DNA of 64,000 nt, from assembly GCA_038025085.1 (NCBI GenBank), contig CM076141.1, positions 19,594,001-19,658,000 of the forward strand, read 5' to 3'. This document shows, one piece after another, positions 32,546-43,449 of the stretch. How positions within the stretch are numbered: position 1 is the stretch's first letter; each line of letters starts with the position of its first letter. Both the position numbers and the translations under genes were made by a program. The notes under the pieces are model-generated. The model was given only the letters and a program-made list of their open reading frames with translations, ran no database searches and had not been told where the DNA came from. Source of the DNA: Tetragonia tetragonoides. Its lineage: Eukaryota; Streptophyta; Magnoliopsida; Caryophyllales; Aizoaceae.

Positions 32546-34829
32546 GATGCCGACACGGCCGTGCGGGGTTACGGTAGCCTCTCGGGCATCGAGAAAGCCC
32601 GTAGGTACGTGACTCCTTCGGTGGACGCTATTGTGGCGCGTTGTGGCTTCAGTCACTTTTTAGCGGCCACGGCTTCTGCCGAGCACTCCGATCGCCTATT
32701 ACTTAGAGGCCTTGCGCAGCGGTACTAGGATACTACCAGTACCTTTCATTTTCCTATGGGTGAGATCATGATCACCCCTTTCGAGTTCTGTCTCATTTCC
32801 GGGCTTCCTTGCACTGGTACTCCTGTTACTTATGGAGATGTGAGCCGGGAGGTTATGGTGGAGATGTTTGGTCTCTTTGGGGCCAACTGGGATGGTAGGG
32901 AGTATGGTCGGACTGACGTCATGGTCCAGTTCTTGACCAACCCGAGGAAGCTGAAGAAGATCACAGCGGAGCAGCACGCCCCCCTTTTCTTGGTCCTTGT
33001 GCTAGCTTGTTCCGTCTTTTCGGATAAAGCTAGTAGGTATCATGTTCGCTATTTCCCGTGCCTGCGGGATTTGGATAGAGTTGCGGAGTACAACTGGGTT
33101 CTTCCCACATACTCTTGTCTTCTACGGTGTTTGAGGCAGTCCAGTCGCCTTAGTGAAGAGGAGGGCGCATCTCGCGTCTCCTTAGTCGGTTATTGGAAGG
33201 TTATGGAGGTAATTTCCCTTTACCCTTCTTGTACTTTATGTTTCGCCTCTTTATTAATAACTTGTGCCTAATCCATGTACTTTGCATGTCTTAGATTTGG
33301 TTTTATGAGCATTTCCCCGACCTTGCCCTTCTTCTCGAGACAGGGGATTTGTCCTTTCCAGCGATGCAGACCTGGAGGGGATGGGCTTCTTGCCCATTTA
33401 CTACACTGCACGCCCTTAGGGAGGCAATATATCCCTTGACCGCTCAGGATGTAAGCAACTTTTCTTTGTGATTCTTTGGTCCTTTTATCCATTTGTATGC
33501 TTATTCTTGCTTTTGCAGGTTGACTGGTTTCCTTGGACGGATTACCTCCCGGGCCTATCGGATAGATTCTTGGGTGCTCGGGTGTACGACCAAAGGAGGA
33601 TCCTTATTGAGGGTCCTTTTGGTTTTGAGTGGTTGTTGGGGGAGAGATTGATTAGGCAAACTTTCCCCGACCTTCCGGCTTTGAGGGTTCCTTTGGATCC
33701 TCCGGATTCTATGCTTTATGTTTGTCACCTTACCGTGGAGCAGGTGAGGGCGGCCACCATTGGGGCGAATGCCCTTGAGTATTTGCTTCCAGCTGATCCT
33801 AAGGTGGATCTCATGGTGGCTTATACTGATTTCGTTGAGGCGCGCTTATGCCCCAACTTCTCTACCCATCCGGTGAGTAATGTACTTTTGTTTCTTAACT
33901 TCGTTTGGAAATTTAGAAATGTGTCTAACATTCTTAAATCTTTGCAGAGTGCTTCGAGCTCTTTGGCTGTTTCTGCTCCGCGTCCTACTCCTCCTACTTT
34001 GTCGGTGAGCTATACAGGAGCGGACAAGTCTCCTCAGGTTATACAGGTTCCTGAGTTTCGTGGTCCTGATGAGGAGGTTGAGGGATTGCCTCTACCTGCA
34101 AGCTGTAGGGGGTGAGTGAGAATTCATTGTTATTTGCAATGTTTCCTTTGTATTTATGCTGATACTTTTTCTTATGTGCACAGTTGGATGCTGCTGAGAC
34201 ACGGAAGGTCTTCAGAGGTATGCATGCCCTTAAGACTTGGATATCCAGATTCGCGTCTCGGAGTGTATGCACGAGTCGTCGGTCCGACGTTCGAGAGGTA
34301 TGTTCATTTCAAGTAATAATGCTTGATTTGAATTTTTGGTAACTTTCTGACCTCGAGCTTATTTTTGCAGCCTGTTCCCGTGGTGAGGCCTCCTAGGCCT
34401 TAAGTTGTTGGTACTCCGGAGTTGGTGTCTACACCACAGCGTCCTCCTCCTAGACAGGAGAGTGTAGAGGTGCGTCAAGGGATGTCTCGGGCTAGAGTGG
34501 ATACGGGGAGCTCGCCCCAAGTGCCTTCTCTTCCGCAATGTCCTGCACCGCCTCCCTACATGGGGTATCCGGGCTATAATATGCCCATGTATCCTACACT
34601 CCCTCCGAGGGGTTCTTGGAGTCAGGAGAGTACGGAGTATGGCGGTTATCCCGGCATGTCGGAGCTACCTCGTCATTCATTGGATCCCGCTTACTTAGCG
34701 GGTTCATTGTTTGCTTTCGACCGTAGAGCTTGGGCGATTTCTCAGCCAGGTCCTTCAGGTGCCCCACCATCGAGTGGACCCGAAGAGTCGTCTCAGGCGG
34801 GTCCGAGTACTGGCGAAGATGGCCAGTGA
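32546..34829 (+). pseudogene. PMD accessory gene, antisense in B2, exon 1 and promoter lost
   Basis: Exons 32546-33208, 33295-33450, 33519-33872, 33948-34111, 34184-34297, 34371-34829 correspond one to one with exons 2-7 of B1. The PMD core is present (MITPFEFCLISGLPC, YNWVLPTYSCLLRC, GYWKVME, IWFYEHF). The last exon has the Pro/Tyr tail (PPPYMGYPGYNMPMYP) and ends STGEDGQ. Damage: the acceptor before exon 2 reads GG instead of AG, TAG at about 32728, and TAA at 34400-34402. The exon-4 end (LCPNFSTHP) that B1 lacks is kept. Little else is broken, so it decayed recently. Confidence 0.8.
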
Positions 34830-35255
34830 TATTTGCTGTAGTGCATTTCAAACTTTCGGGCTTCAATCAACTAATTTCAGAATGGGAAATCACAAATCAC
34901 GACATTCGGGAATTTAGGATTCCCGATAATTTAGCACATTTGGGGTACCCCTTCCCCTAAAATAAAATTAAAGTAAAGAAAAGTAAAATAGAAAAAAGAT
35001 AATCAAAGGGGAAAATATTAATAAAGGAAATCAGAAAATAAAAGGAATAAAAGTGGAACTTGATAATCAAGAAAGAAAATAAAAAGAGAATAAATAGAAA
35101 AGTGGCAAGAGCCAAAATTAAGGTAAGAAAAATATAACGGAAGGCTTCCAAAATCTGTCCAAGTGGGAATTAGGAAGGTAGAGCCCAGTCAGGCGTGGCG
35201 TCGGTTGAACAGAGGTCTCTCGCGAAAAGAGTTTACGAGGCGCCTATACAGGATG
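34830..35255. other. Spacer between PMD and DUF7745 in B2
   Basis: A-rich stretch matching 13819-14339. No gene seen. Confidence 0.5.
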
Positions 35256-35499
35256 ACCGCTAGAGCTCCTAGCGGCTGTGCTAGAGCTCTAGCGGCTACC
35301 GCGTGGACAAGCGGCTATGTCACTTGGGCTTGTGGTTTGGCTGCTTGTCCTAGCGGTCAAGCCGCTTGCTGGAGCGGTTTGGCCGCTTGCCCCAGCGGCT
35401 TAACCGTCCAAGCTAGCTTCAAGGCCGCCTGACCTTTTTTCGTTGTTTGTCTGAATTTCCTTAAATCTTCGACGAGAATCAAACCGTAGCCTCTATATA
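35256..35499 (+). promoter_or_regulatory. Promoter of antisense DUF7745 in B2
   Basis: Dyad array (CTAGCGGCT, AGCGGTCAAGCCGCT, AGCGGTTTGGCCGCT) at 35256-35410, then TATATA at 35494-35499, 84 bp further on. ATG at 35586. Confidence 0.7.
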
Positions 35500-35585
35500 G
35501 TTGGGTCTCTTTTTCTTCTCTTCTCACCACTTGCTTTAAACCCTTAGAGAGAGAATTCCTTGAGAGAAAATCCTTAATCTTAACA

Positions 35586-37139
35586 ATGATGAAGTTTGAT
35601 GATGCTTTTGATGCTTGGTTGGCTTCCATGACTGTAGAGGAGAGGTTAGAATTCACCCCTTTTCATCTCAATGCCTTCTTTCACCTTAAACAAGTCAAGA
35701 TTCTATGGGACGTTCTTCATGCTTCAGTCGAGTTTTGGGGCCCGAAACTCCATGTCTTCTGTTTCCCTGCTCAGGAGATGTGTCCCTTGGTGGAGGAATT
35801 CTCTGACATAATTGGCTTTCCAACCGAAAGTCCTCCTACCGTTCCCTACTTGGGGAATGCCTTCATGGATGATTTCCAAAGGTACCTTGGGTTGTCTCCC
35901 CGTCAAGCGGGTCAAGTGCTCCAAGGTGAGGACGTCGACCTTGCCAAGCTTGTGACTTTCTTCACTTCCAAGGCCCATGGTGCGATGGACATGAGGTACA
36001 AGAAGCATGCCTTGTATTTTGCCTCCTCCATCGTTGTTTGTTTATTGGTGGTAATGAAGATGCTCTTATTCCCTCCAAAAAGAAGCTTACCATCAATAGG
36101 GGCAAAGCTCGCCTTCTTAGGGTGACCGAACAGATACAATGGGATAGCTCTCCTATGCACTTGGTTGTGGGAGAGACAATCCTAACTTTAGATAGGCTCA
36201 AGAGCAATCCTCAAGAGTCCTTCACCGGGAACCCTTTAGTCCTTCAAGTAAGTATTGTGATAAAGTCTTAATCTTTGCGGATTTAACTTTATTTGGTGAA
36301 ATTCTTATCTTGTATTGAATTGAATTTTTCTTTTTGTTGTTTCTGTGTAGATATGGCTCCAAGAGAGGCTTCACTTGCTTGAGGCTCCAATAGATACTAG
36401 GAAGTTCCTCCCTAAACATTTTCCGGCGAGGCGCCGAAAGTTCTCCGAATCCTCTCGGGAAGAGTGGATAGCATATCTCTACTCCAATGTCCAACCGGCT
36501 TGGTTCATCCCGTGGTGGCGTACCACCAAGATTGTGGGGTGTAGTGAGAACGTGCCCTTTACGAGGATTATTGGTTTGTATACTTTGACGTTCTTCTTGC
36601 CGAATCGCCTCCTCCGCCAATATGGCTAAAGGCAAAGGATCCTGAACGTGAGTTGTGAACCTCCTTGTCAAAGGCCCTTAACATCCTCTTTGGTTTCTAA
36701 TTGGGAACGACACTGGAACCGTCGTCAAGTGTGGACTAAGTCGGTCTACCCGCATTCAAACGGGCTGTCTAGCTTTTACGAGGAGTGGATTTGGAGCGGT
36801 GACCATCAAGTCAACCAAAGGCTCCTAGAGGAAGAAAAGGAGTTGTTTAAGGCCCGCAAATATGATGAGCCAAACGGTATAAGGATCACTCCAATGGATA
36901 GGCCCACTAAACCTTCCAAGCCCCAAACTAAGGGTAAGGGAAAAGGTAAGGCAAAGGCCCAGTCCAAGAAAAGGAAGAATCCGGTCCATTCGGCCAAGCA
37001 AGTAACTCCAAGTAGGCCCAATGATCACGAGGCCTCTTCTAGCTATGGTAGGGAAAGGTGGGCTCCAAGAGAACGAATGGAACTTGATGAGCCTAGCGAA
37101 CCCGTACAAGAGCCCAAAGTCAAAGACAAGGAGGAGTAG
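35586..37139 (+). pseudogene. DUF7745-type accessory gene, antisense in B2
   Basis: Exon 1 35586-36247, intron 36248-36350, exon 2 36351-37139; borders agree with B1. Core strings: FDAWLASMTVEERLEFTPFH, QEMCPLVEEFSDIIGFPTES, QWDSSPMHLVVGETIL, PAWFIPWWRTTKIVGCSE. The basic tail is KGKGKGKAKAQSKKRKN, then SSSYGRERWAPRERMELDEP. Only two lesions: a one-base deletion near 36012 and a TAA at 36627-36629. The low damage suggests the gene was under constraint until recently. Function unknown. Confidence 0.8.
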
Positions 37140-37389
37140 TCCACCTCTAATTGTCTAGCAAGTCTTGTCCTTTTTTGCTTAGTAGTATAATTCAAATAAC
37201 GGGTTTGCATGCCCAAGTAGATGTAGCTTAGAATTTCCCATTTATTTATTTATTAATGTTCTTTATTTTTCCTATTATTCGCACTTTATTATTTTTTTTT
37301 TATTAGAGCATGTAATGGACTTTATGCATATTAATGAAAGACTTGCTTATTTTTGCATTAATCGAATGGATCAAAACTCCCTTTAGAGA

Positions 37390-37430
37390 AGTTACCTACA
37401 TATCCATGCGGAATAAGGCCAATGTAGTTC
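37390..37430 (-). other. Conserved dyad downstream of integrase in B2
   Basis: Arms CTACA (37396-37400) and TGTAG (37423-37427) replace CTACG/CGTAG of the D copy, a paired change that keeps the dyad. Confidence 0.55.
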
Positions 37431-37543
37431 GTAAAACCAAATCTCGTTTTTTTTCCTTTTTCGGTCGTGGGTCCCACGTGGATGAGTTGACCGATTTTGA
37501 CTTGGATTTGGTGCCTTAGTGGGCTCTCTCAAATATTTAACAT

Positions 37544-38911
37544 TTATGCATAGAACCGCATAAGTTGGTCCATGTTTGTGAGTTGGGTGAACTCGTTGCC
37601 GTCTAAGTCCATTAGCTTTGCTGCTCCACCGGATAATATTGTCTTAATAAGGTATGGGCCGGCCCATTTAGGCTTGAACTTTCCGCGACGATCGGCCACA
37701 ATTGGTCTCACCTCTTTTAGGACTAAGTCTCCTTCTTTTAGTCCTCTAGCCTTGAATCGTTGATCAAAATGCCTCGCCATCCTTGCTTGGTAGACATGGC
37801 CATAACGTAGGGCATTTAGTCATCTTTCATCTAGCAAGATTAATTGGTCATACCGGGCTTGAACCCACTCTTCTTTGGGTAATTCACTTTCCAAAGCTAT
37901 CCTCAAAGAGGGAATTTCTACCTCGACTAGGAGTACCGCCTCCATTCCGTATACTAAAGAATAAGGTGTTGCTCCCGTTGAGGAACAAATGGTGGTTCTA
38001 TATCCCCATGAGGTGAATTGTAGCTTCTCTGGCCAATCTTCGTAGTTTTTCGTCATCTTAGCTATCATTTGTTTCAAGTTTTTGTTTGCGGATTCTACGG
38101 CTCCATTTGTTTGTGGCCTATAAGGTGAAGACTAGCGATGTTGAATTTTAAACTTAGTGAAAAGCTCGGCAACATCCTTTTTGAATTGAGACCCGTGATC
38201 ACTTATGATCTCGTGGGGCACCCCATATCTGGTGATGATGTTGTCATGTATGAACTTTGCCACGTGTTTGGACGCTATCCTTGCGTACGAACGAGCTTCA
38301 ACCCATTTGGTAAAGTAGTCTATCGCGACTAATATGTATTCATGGCCTCCTTTTCCTGTGGGGGTGATTTTTCCAATGATGTCAATACCCCATGCAGAGA
38401 ACGGCCATGGTGAAGTGAATGTATGTAAAGGGGTAGGTGGTCTATGTTGTAAATTAGCGTGAAATTGGCAGCGTGTGCACTTTCTCACGTATTCGATGTA
38501 ATCTTTTTCCATCGTAGTCCAATAGTATCCTTGCCTTAGGATTTTCTTGACCAAGGTGAGTCCATTCATGTGGGGACCACATACGCCATTATGTATATCG
38601 CTCATCACTTTGAGGACCTCGCGTTCTTTTAAGCACAGAAGACTTAACCCTTGTGGTGTCTTTTTATAAAGTTTGCCTTGCACATGTATGTATTGTGCGG
38701 CTAGTCTTCTTAAGGCTCTTTGTGCCCTAGGTGTGGACTGTGGAGGATAAACGCCTTTGGTGAGTAAATTGAGAATGTCGGTAAACCATTCTTCCTCTTC
38801 TTCCTTGTTGAGGCATACTTCAAGTGCATAACAAAAGACGGGCTCAGTGCGCCTTCGAATGTGAATGGGCATGGAGATTACATCATCTGGAATATTTATC
38901 ATAGAAGCCAT
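37544..38911 (-). pseudogene. Integrase of B2
   Basis: HHCC module (HNGVCGPHMNG ... KCTRCQFH) and an intact catalytic triad: WGIDIIG, SDHGSQF, NGAVESANK. A TAG at about 38131 lies between the second Asp and the Glu. A frameshift separates the core (to about 37820) from the C-terminal domain (GDLVLKEVRPIV, RGKFKPKWAGPYLI, end FYA at 37544). The N-terminal 60 residues belong to the end of the second RNase H. Confidence 0.8.
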
Positions 38912-39831
38912 CTTTGCTAAGGCATCTGCGAACTGGTTGTCATCTCTAGGAAGGTATGTGAAACGGACATAAGTGAAATATTTGACTATCTTTTCAACAT
39001 ATTCCTGGTAAGGTGCATGGGATATTTTTTTGGAAACTTGGTTTATGATGAGAGTTGAATCTCCATATACCTTTAGATCCTTAATTTAAAGTTCTATTAC
39101 CGCTTCTAGACCAATGATGCATGCTTCATATTCGGCGCCGTTGTTGGTTACTTGATGGCTATGGGAGTACGTGCGCCTTCGGGGCTGACTAATAATACTC
39201 CTACGCCATAACCCTTTTGGTTTGATAATCCGTCAAAGTATAATTGCCAAGTGTTCTCCTCGACACTCATTATTCCTTCATCTAGAAAGTCATGTGTAGC
39301 ATCTTCATTAGTAACTGGGTTTTCGGCGAGATGTTCAGAAATGGCATGTCCTTTGATCGCCTTTTGGTGTTCAAAAGTTAGATCGAATTCTGAAAGCATG
39401 ACGGTCCATCTTGCTATTCTTCCACTAAGGATGGGTTTTTCGAACAAGTACTTTAACGGATTCATCCTTGACTTTATTTGAACGGAATGTTGTAGCATGT
39501 AGTGTCGAAGCTTCTTGGTTCCAGGTTTAGCTAAGTATTCCTTAATCTTGTCGAAGGCTTGCTGGCATTGATCATCCCAGGCAGATTTAGTGTCCTTTTT
39601 GAGCTTCTTGAAGATGGGCTCGCATGTAATAGTCAATTTGGATATGAATCGACTTATATATTGGAGACGTCCTAGGAATCCTCTTATCTCCTTTTCATTT
39701 TTGGGAGATGGCATATCCCTTATGGCTTTTATTTTGGTAGGATCGATTTCAATACCTCTTGTGCTTATGACGAATACTAAGAGTTTGCCCGAAGTTACTC
39801 CAAACGTACACTTTTGAGGATTTAATCTCAT
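38912..39831 (-). pseudogene. RNase H and archaeal-type RNase H of B2, deleted
   Basis: Reads RDMPSPKNEKEIRGFLGRLQ and QAFDKIKEYLAKPG, then jumps to TKKLRHYMLQHS. About 240 bp of the first RNase H present in B1 are gone. The second RNase H begins QLYFDGLSNQKGYGVGVLL. Frameshifts follow near 39148 and a short deletion near 39025. Confidence 0.75.
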
Positions 39832-41135
39832 GTTGTAATTCCGAAGCCTGTCAAAGAATTTCCTTAGAGAGGGTATGCCCTTCTCTCTCCTTTGATTAAA
39901 TGATCATATCATCTACGTACACCTCGGCTTCCTTGTGTATCGTGTCATGTAGAAGGAAAGTTGCGGTTCTTTGGTATGTTGCTCCCGCGTTCTTCAACCC
40001 GAAAGGCATGACGGTGTAGCAATAAGTCCCCCATTGGGTAATGGAGGTGGTTTTCTCCATATCTTCTTCAGCCATTTGTATTTGGTTATACCCTGCATAG
40101 CCGTCCATGAATGATAAGAGGGCATGTCCTGCGGTATTATCCACCAATACGTCTATATGTGGCAAGGGAAAGTCGTCCTTTGGATTTGCCTTGTTCAGAT
40201 CCCTAAAGTCAACACACATCCTCACTTTGCCATCTTTTTTTGGAACGGGTACTATGTTAGCAACCCATTCGGGATATTGAGCAACCCTGATAAAACCCGC
40301 TACGAGTTGTTTTTGCACCTCCTCTTTGATTTTCAGTGCCCACTCAGGCTTCATTCTCCAAAGTTCCTGCTTTACTGGCATTGAATCCGGATTTAGCGGT
40401 ATTGTATGCTTTGCTATTTCGCGACTTATTCCCGGCATATCTTTGTAGGACCAAGCAAAAACGTCTATGTATTCTTTTAAGAGATTTATAAAGCTTTCTC
40501 GCTCTTTGGGTTAACGATAAGCCTATGCGCACTTGGCGCTGCTCTTGATCGTTTGCAAGATTGATTAATTCTGTTTCTTCCACAATTGAAGTCTTTTGTT
40601 CATGCTCTAACAGTGCTTTAGTTACTTCTTTGGGAAATTCTTGTTCATCTTTTGAATTATTAGCTACTAAGTAATCCAAGAAGTAAGTAGAATCAGTTAT
40701 TATTTCATTGATAGGGGAAACTGAAACATCAACTGAGCCATTACTATTGGCTTTAATATCTTTCGACTTGCAATCAGAATTAAACATAGATTTGGGTGGA
40801 CCACCCGACTCTGCTATATTAGACTCATCTTCGGAATCGGACTCGGTCCAGTCGGAATCAGTGTCGGAGTCAGGCTTGGATTCTTCGGAGATCGTGATCT
40901 TGATCTTCTTTCCATTGGCTCCTGTCCAGCTTATAGTACGTTTCCGCTTTGTGAGTTGACCCTCGTTTGGAGTGATCAACTTGGTTGGGTCAAAGTTTGC
41001 ATCCTTAATTGCATTATGGACATTGTGGAGCTCTTCATCTTTTGGATGGCGATGCTCTTGTCCAAATAATAGACCCAAAGCATTGTTGGGTGTGTTCTCT
41101 ACCCAATCAAAGTTCAGCCTCCTTCTCACAGGCAA
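39832..41135 (-). pseudogene. pol linker and reverse transcriptase of B2
   Basis: The linker (PVRRRLNFDWVENTPNN, KPDSDTDSDWTESDSED) leads by a frameshift near 40440 into RT: VANIVPVPKKDGKVRMCV, HALLSFMDGYAGYNQIQM, YTVMPFGLKNAG and the catalytic EVYVDDMII near 39910. The RT core itself has no stop. A frameshift follows near 39890. Confidence 0.78.
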
Positions 41136-42057
41136 AGGAGGGATGAAGGTGATCCTTCTTTTGTTAGGAGTGTCGGATAAGGCCTTATATCATACGAACG
41201 ACCCCTTTATTGACGAGGTATTGTATCTTGCGTTCCAGGTACACACATTCGTCCGTATGATGTCCCCTTCCTCGGTGATAGATGCAAAAAGAGGTATGGT
41301 TCTAGTCCATACTCTTATTTCCTTGATCTGGATCAAGTGTTGGCCCAATCGGCCCTAGAATACCTTTCCAAAATAGGTCCTGAAAGATTTGAGTTGGGGT
41401 TGAAAGGATGGGGGTGTATACCCTTTTTGGCATTTGGTTATGGTACTCTCTCTCGAGATTGGCGATGTTTCTGCAGCTGTATGGTTGAACTTCTATGAGA
41501 TCTTGAATTCTGTGCTTCAACTCCCAACACTCGTCAGTGTCGTGGCCTCTTTCCCTGTGGTAATTGCAAAACTTACATGGGTGACAGGCGATCCGTGGAG
41601 AGACAGGATCAGGGGGTTGGTCCTAGTTGTCGTATAATTCCAATGCTTATGAGTATCTCAAGAGGGTCAGTTAGATGGAGAGGTAGCGGGGAGCAGTTCC
41701 TTTTTGTCATGTCCCTCATGGATGGGACGTGGCTAAGTGGGAGAGTCACGCTTAGGTGGAGGATAGATGCGGAATGCGCTTCTGCGTCCTCTCTTTCTTT
41801 CCTCTTCATCTCGATGTTAGTTACCTATTCGTCTATTTGTTTTAGACCAACAGTGATTTCCTTGACTAACTCCTCTAATGATTTCTTGGGGGTGCTGTTG
41901 GTTGTGTGAAGGTCATCCTCCTCATCACTATCCCAAATTCCGGCCACCTCTAGATGGAGGGAGTCAATCTTAAATGGTGGGACACTATGTCCAATTGGCA
42001 CAATCAGGCGAGAGGGGTCTTCTCCCTCTTTTTCATTTGTAATGACGAAAACTGCAC
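41136..42057 (-). pseudogene. Double zinc-knuckle linker of B2, protease missing
   Basis: Two CHHC knuckles at 41527-41568 (CNYHRERGHDTDEC) and 41245-41286 (CIYHRGRGHHTDEC) lie in one frame with a TAG between. Together with the knuckle in gag there are three. The protease (DNGS motif) present in B1 and A is absent. The part 41570-42057 is frame-broken. Confidence 0.68.
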
Positions 42058-43449
42058 CTAGAGGATTGGTGTTGTTATTTGGAGTGGGAACATTTTTTGG
42101 CTTGGGAATAGTCCCATTGTCAAAAGATCCTGGATTTTATTCTTGAGTGTCCAACACTTCTCGGTGTCATGTCTTTTTCCTCTATGGAATTTGCAATAAA
42201 GATTATGGTTCCATGACGGGCTCCTCATTTCGACGTCGGGATCCGGAGTGGGGCCCATGACATTAAGGTAGTCATTCTTGACAAGCTTTTCCAAAGCTTT
42301 AGCATAGGTCATACCCAATAGGGTGTATTGTCTTTGCGGTTTGTCGTAGACAGCATTGATTTCATTAACCTTGTTGGAAGAGTTTCCCGAATTGGGGTTC
42401 TTCTTGTAGCTTGAGTTATAAGCACCTTTGTTGAAGAAGTCCTTGTTTTTCTCCTTTTTGAGTGCTTGATCATCCTCTATGACCAATGCCACACTATTGA
42501 GTTGTGCATATGAAGTAATTGCTTGGTATTTGAGAGGATTCAAGTAAGGAGGTTGTAAGTTCTTGATGAGTTTTCGAATTTGCCCTTCCTCGGATGGACG
42601 GTCGAGCATTTCGGCTACTTTAGTTCTCCATTTCTTGACAAAATCAGCGAAGCTTTCATTTTTACCTTGCTTGATTGCTTTCAACTCTCTCATGGTGGTT
42701 GGTTGGATGACATTGTCGGCATACGTATTGAGGAATAAACTAGACACTTTGTTCCATTCCTGAACTTGATTGGGCTCGAGCATGAAAAACCATGCCCTAA
42801 CAGTGGGGTCCAAGAATTGTGAGAAAAGGTGAATATAGAGGTCACGATCTAATCCTCTTAGGCCCATTGCAGTGGTGAAAGCCCCTATGTGATCTTTTGG
42901 ATCATCGGTCCCTTTGAAGATGGGGACTTCAGGCATAGAGAACTTTTGTGGGAACTTCCCCTTGATGTGAGAGGAGTATCCTTCAGCATTGATCATGTAG
43001 TCACTTATGATCTTGTTTTGAGTTAGAGCTAACTCAAGGTTCTTAATTTGAGCACTTAGCTCTTCCATCTTGTCATCTCGAGGTGGAGGATCATCCTGGT
43101 TAAGAGGGTCAGCTTCTTTGACCTTGCTCTCTATCCATGTCACACGATTTCCCATAGTTTCCAGCATTTTCATCATTTTAGCCAACATCTCATTGGCGGT
43201 CTTAGGTGGTGGAGGGGGCATATCATCTTCGGCCATTTCAGTCAACTTAGAACAAGATGGTCGATACGGAGGGGGAGTAACAAATACTGCGTCAGGCCTA
43301 GCTTTGCTCGAAGGGGGAGATTCCAATACGAGCTTCCTAACCAGACGTTGATTACTATGATCTCGTTCCCAACTTTTCAGACCGACTATTTTCTTCCCAA
43401 TCCTGGACAGCGGATAAGACTTAGAAAAGGAAAGACTAACAAGTTCCAC
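42058..43449 (-). CDS. gag of B2, uninterrupted (463 codons)
   Basis: The longest unbroken Tat frame in the window. It could start at 43449 or, more likely, at the internal ATG 43236 (MAEDDMPPPPP), since the first 71 residues look unlike gag. Domains: a coiled-coil-like region (about residues 85-150), Retrotrans_gag core (MPEVPIFKGTDDPKDHIGAF, FLDPTVRAWFFMLEP, ELKAIKQGKNESFADFVKKW) and one CHHC knuckle at 42154-42195 (CKFHRGKRHDTEKC). Gag packages element RNA in the cytoplasm. The terminal stop is where B1 continues, so the 3' end may be shortened. Confidence 0.72.
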   Translation of the reverse strand: MELVSLSFSKSYPLSRIGKKIVGLKSWERDHSNQRLVRKLVLESPPSSKARPDAVFVTPPPYRPSCSKLTEMAEDDMPPPPPKTANEMLAKMMKMLETMGNRVTWIESKVKEADPLNQDDPPPRDDKMEELSAQIKNLELALTQNKIISDYMINAEGYSSHIKGKFPQKFSMPEVPIFKGTDDPKDHIGAFTTAMGLRGLDRDLYIHLFSQFLDPTVRAWFFMLEPNQVQEWNKVSSLFLNTYADNVIQPTTMRELKAIKQGKNESFADFVKKWRTKVAEMLDRPSEEGQIRKLIKNLQPPYLNPLKYQAITSYAQLNSVALVIEDDQALKKEKNKDFFNKGAYNSSYKKNPNSGNSSNKVNEINAVYDKPQRQYTLLGMTYAKALEKLVKNDYLNVMGPTPDPDVEMRSPSWNHNLYCKFHRGKRHDTEKCWTLKNKIQDLLTMGLFPSQKMFPLQITTPIL

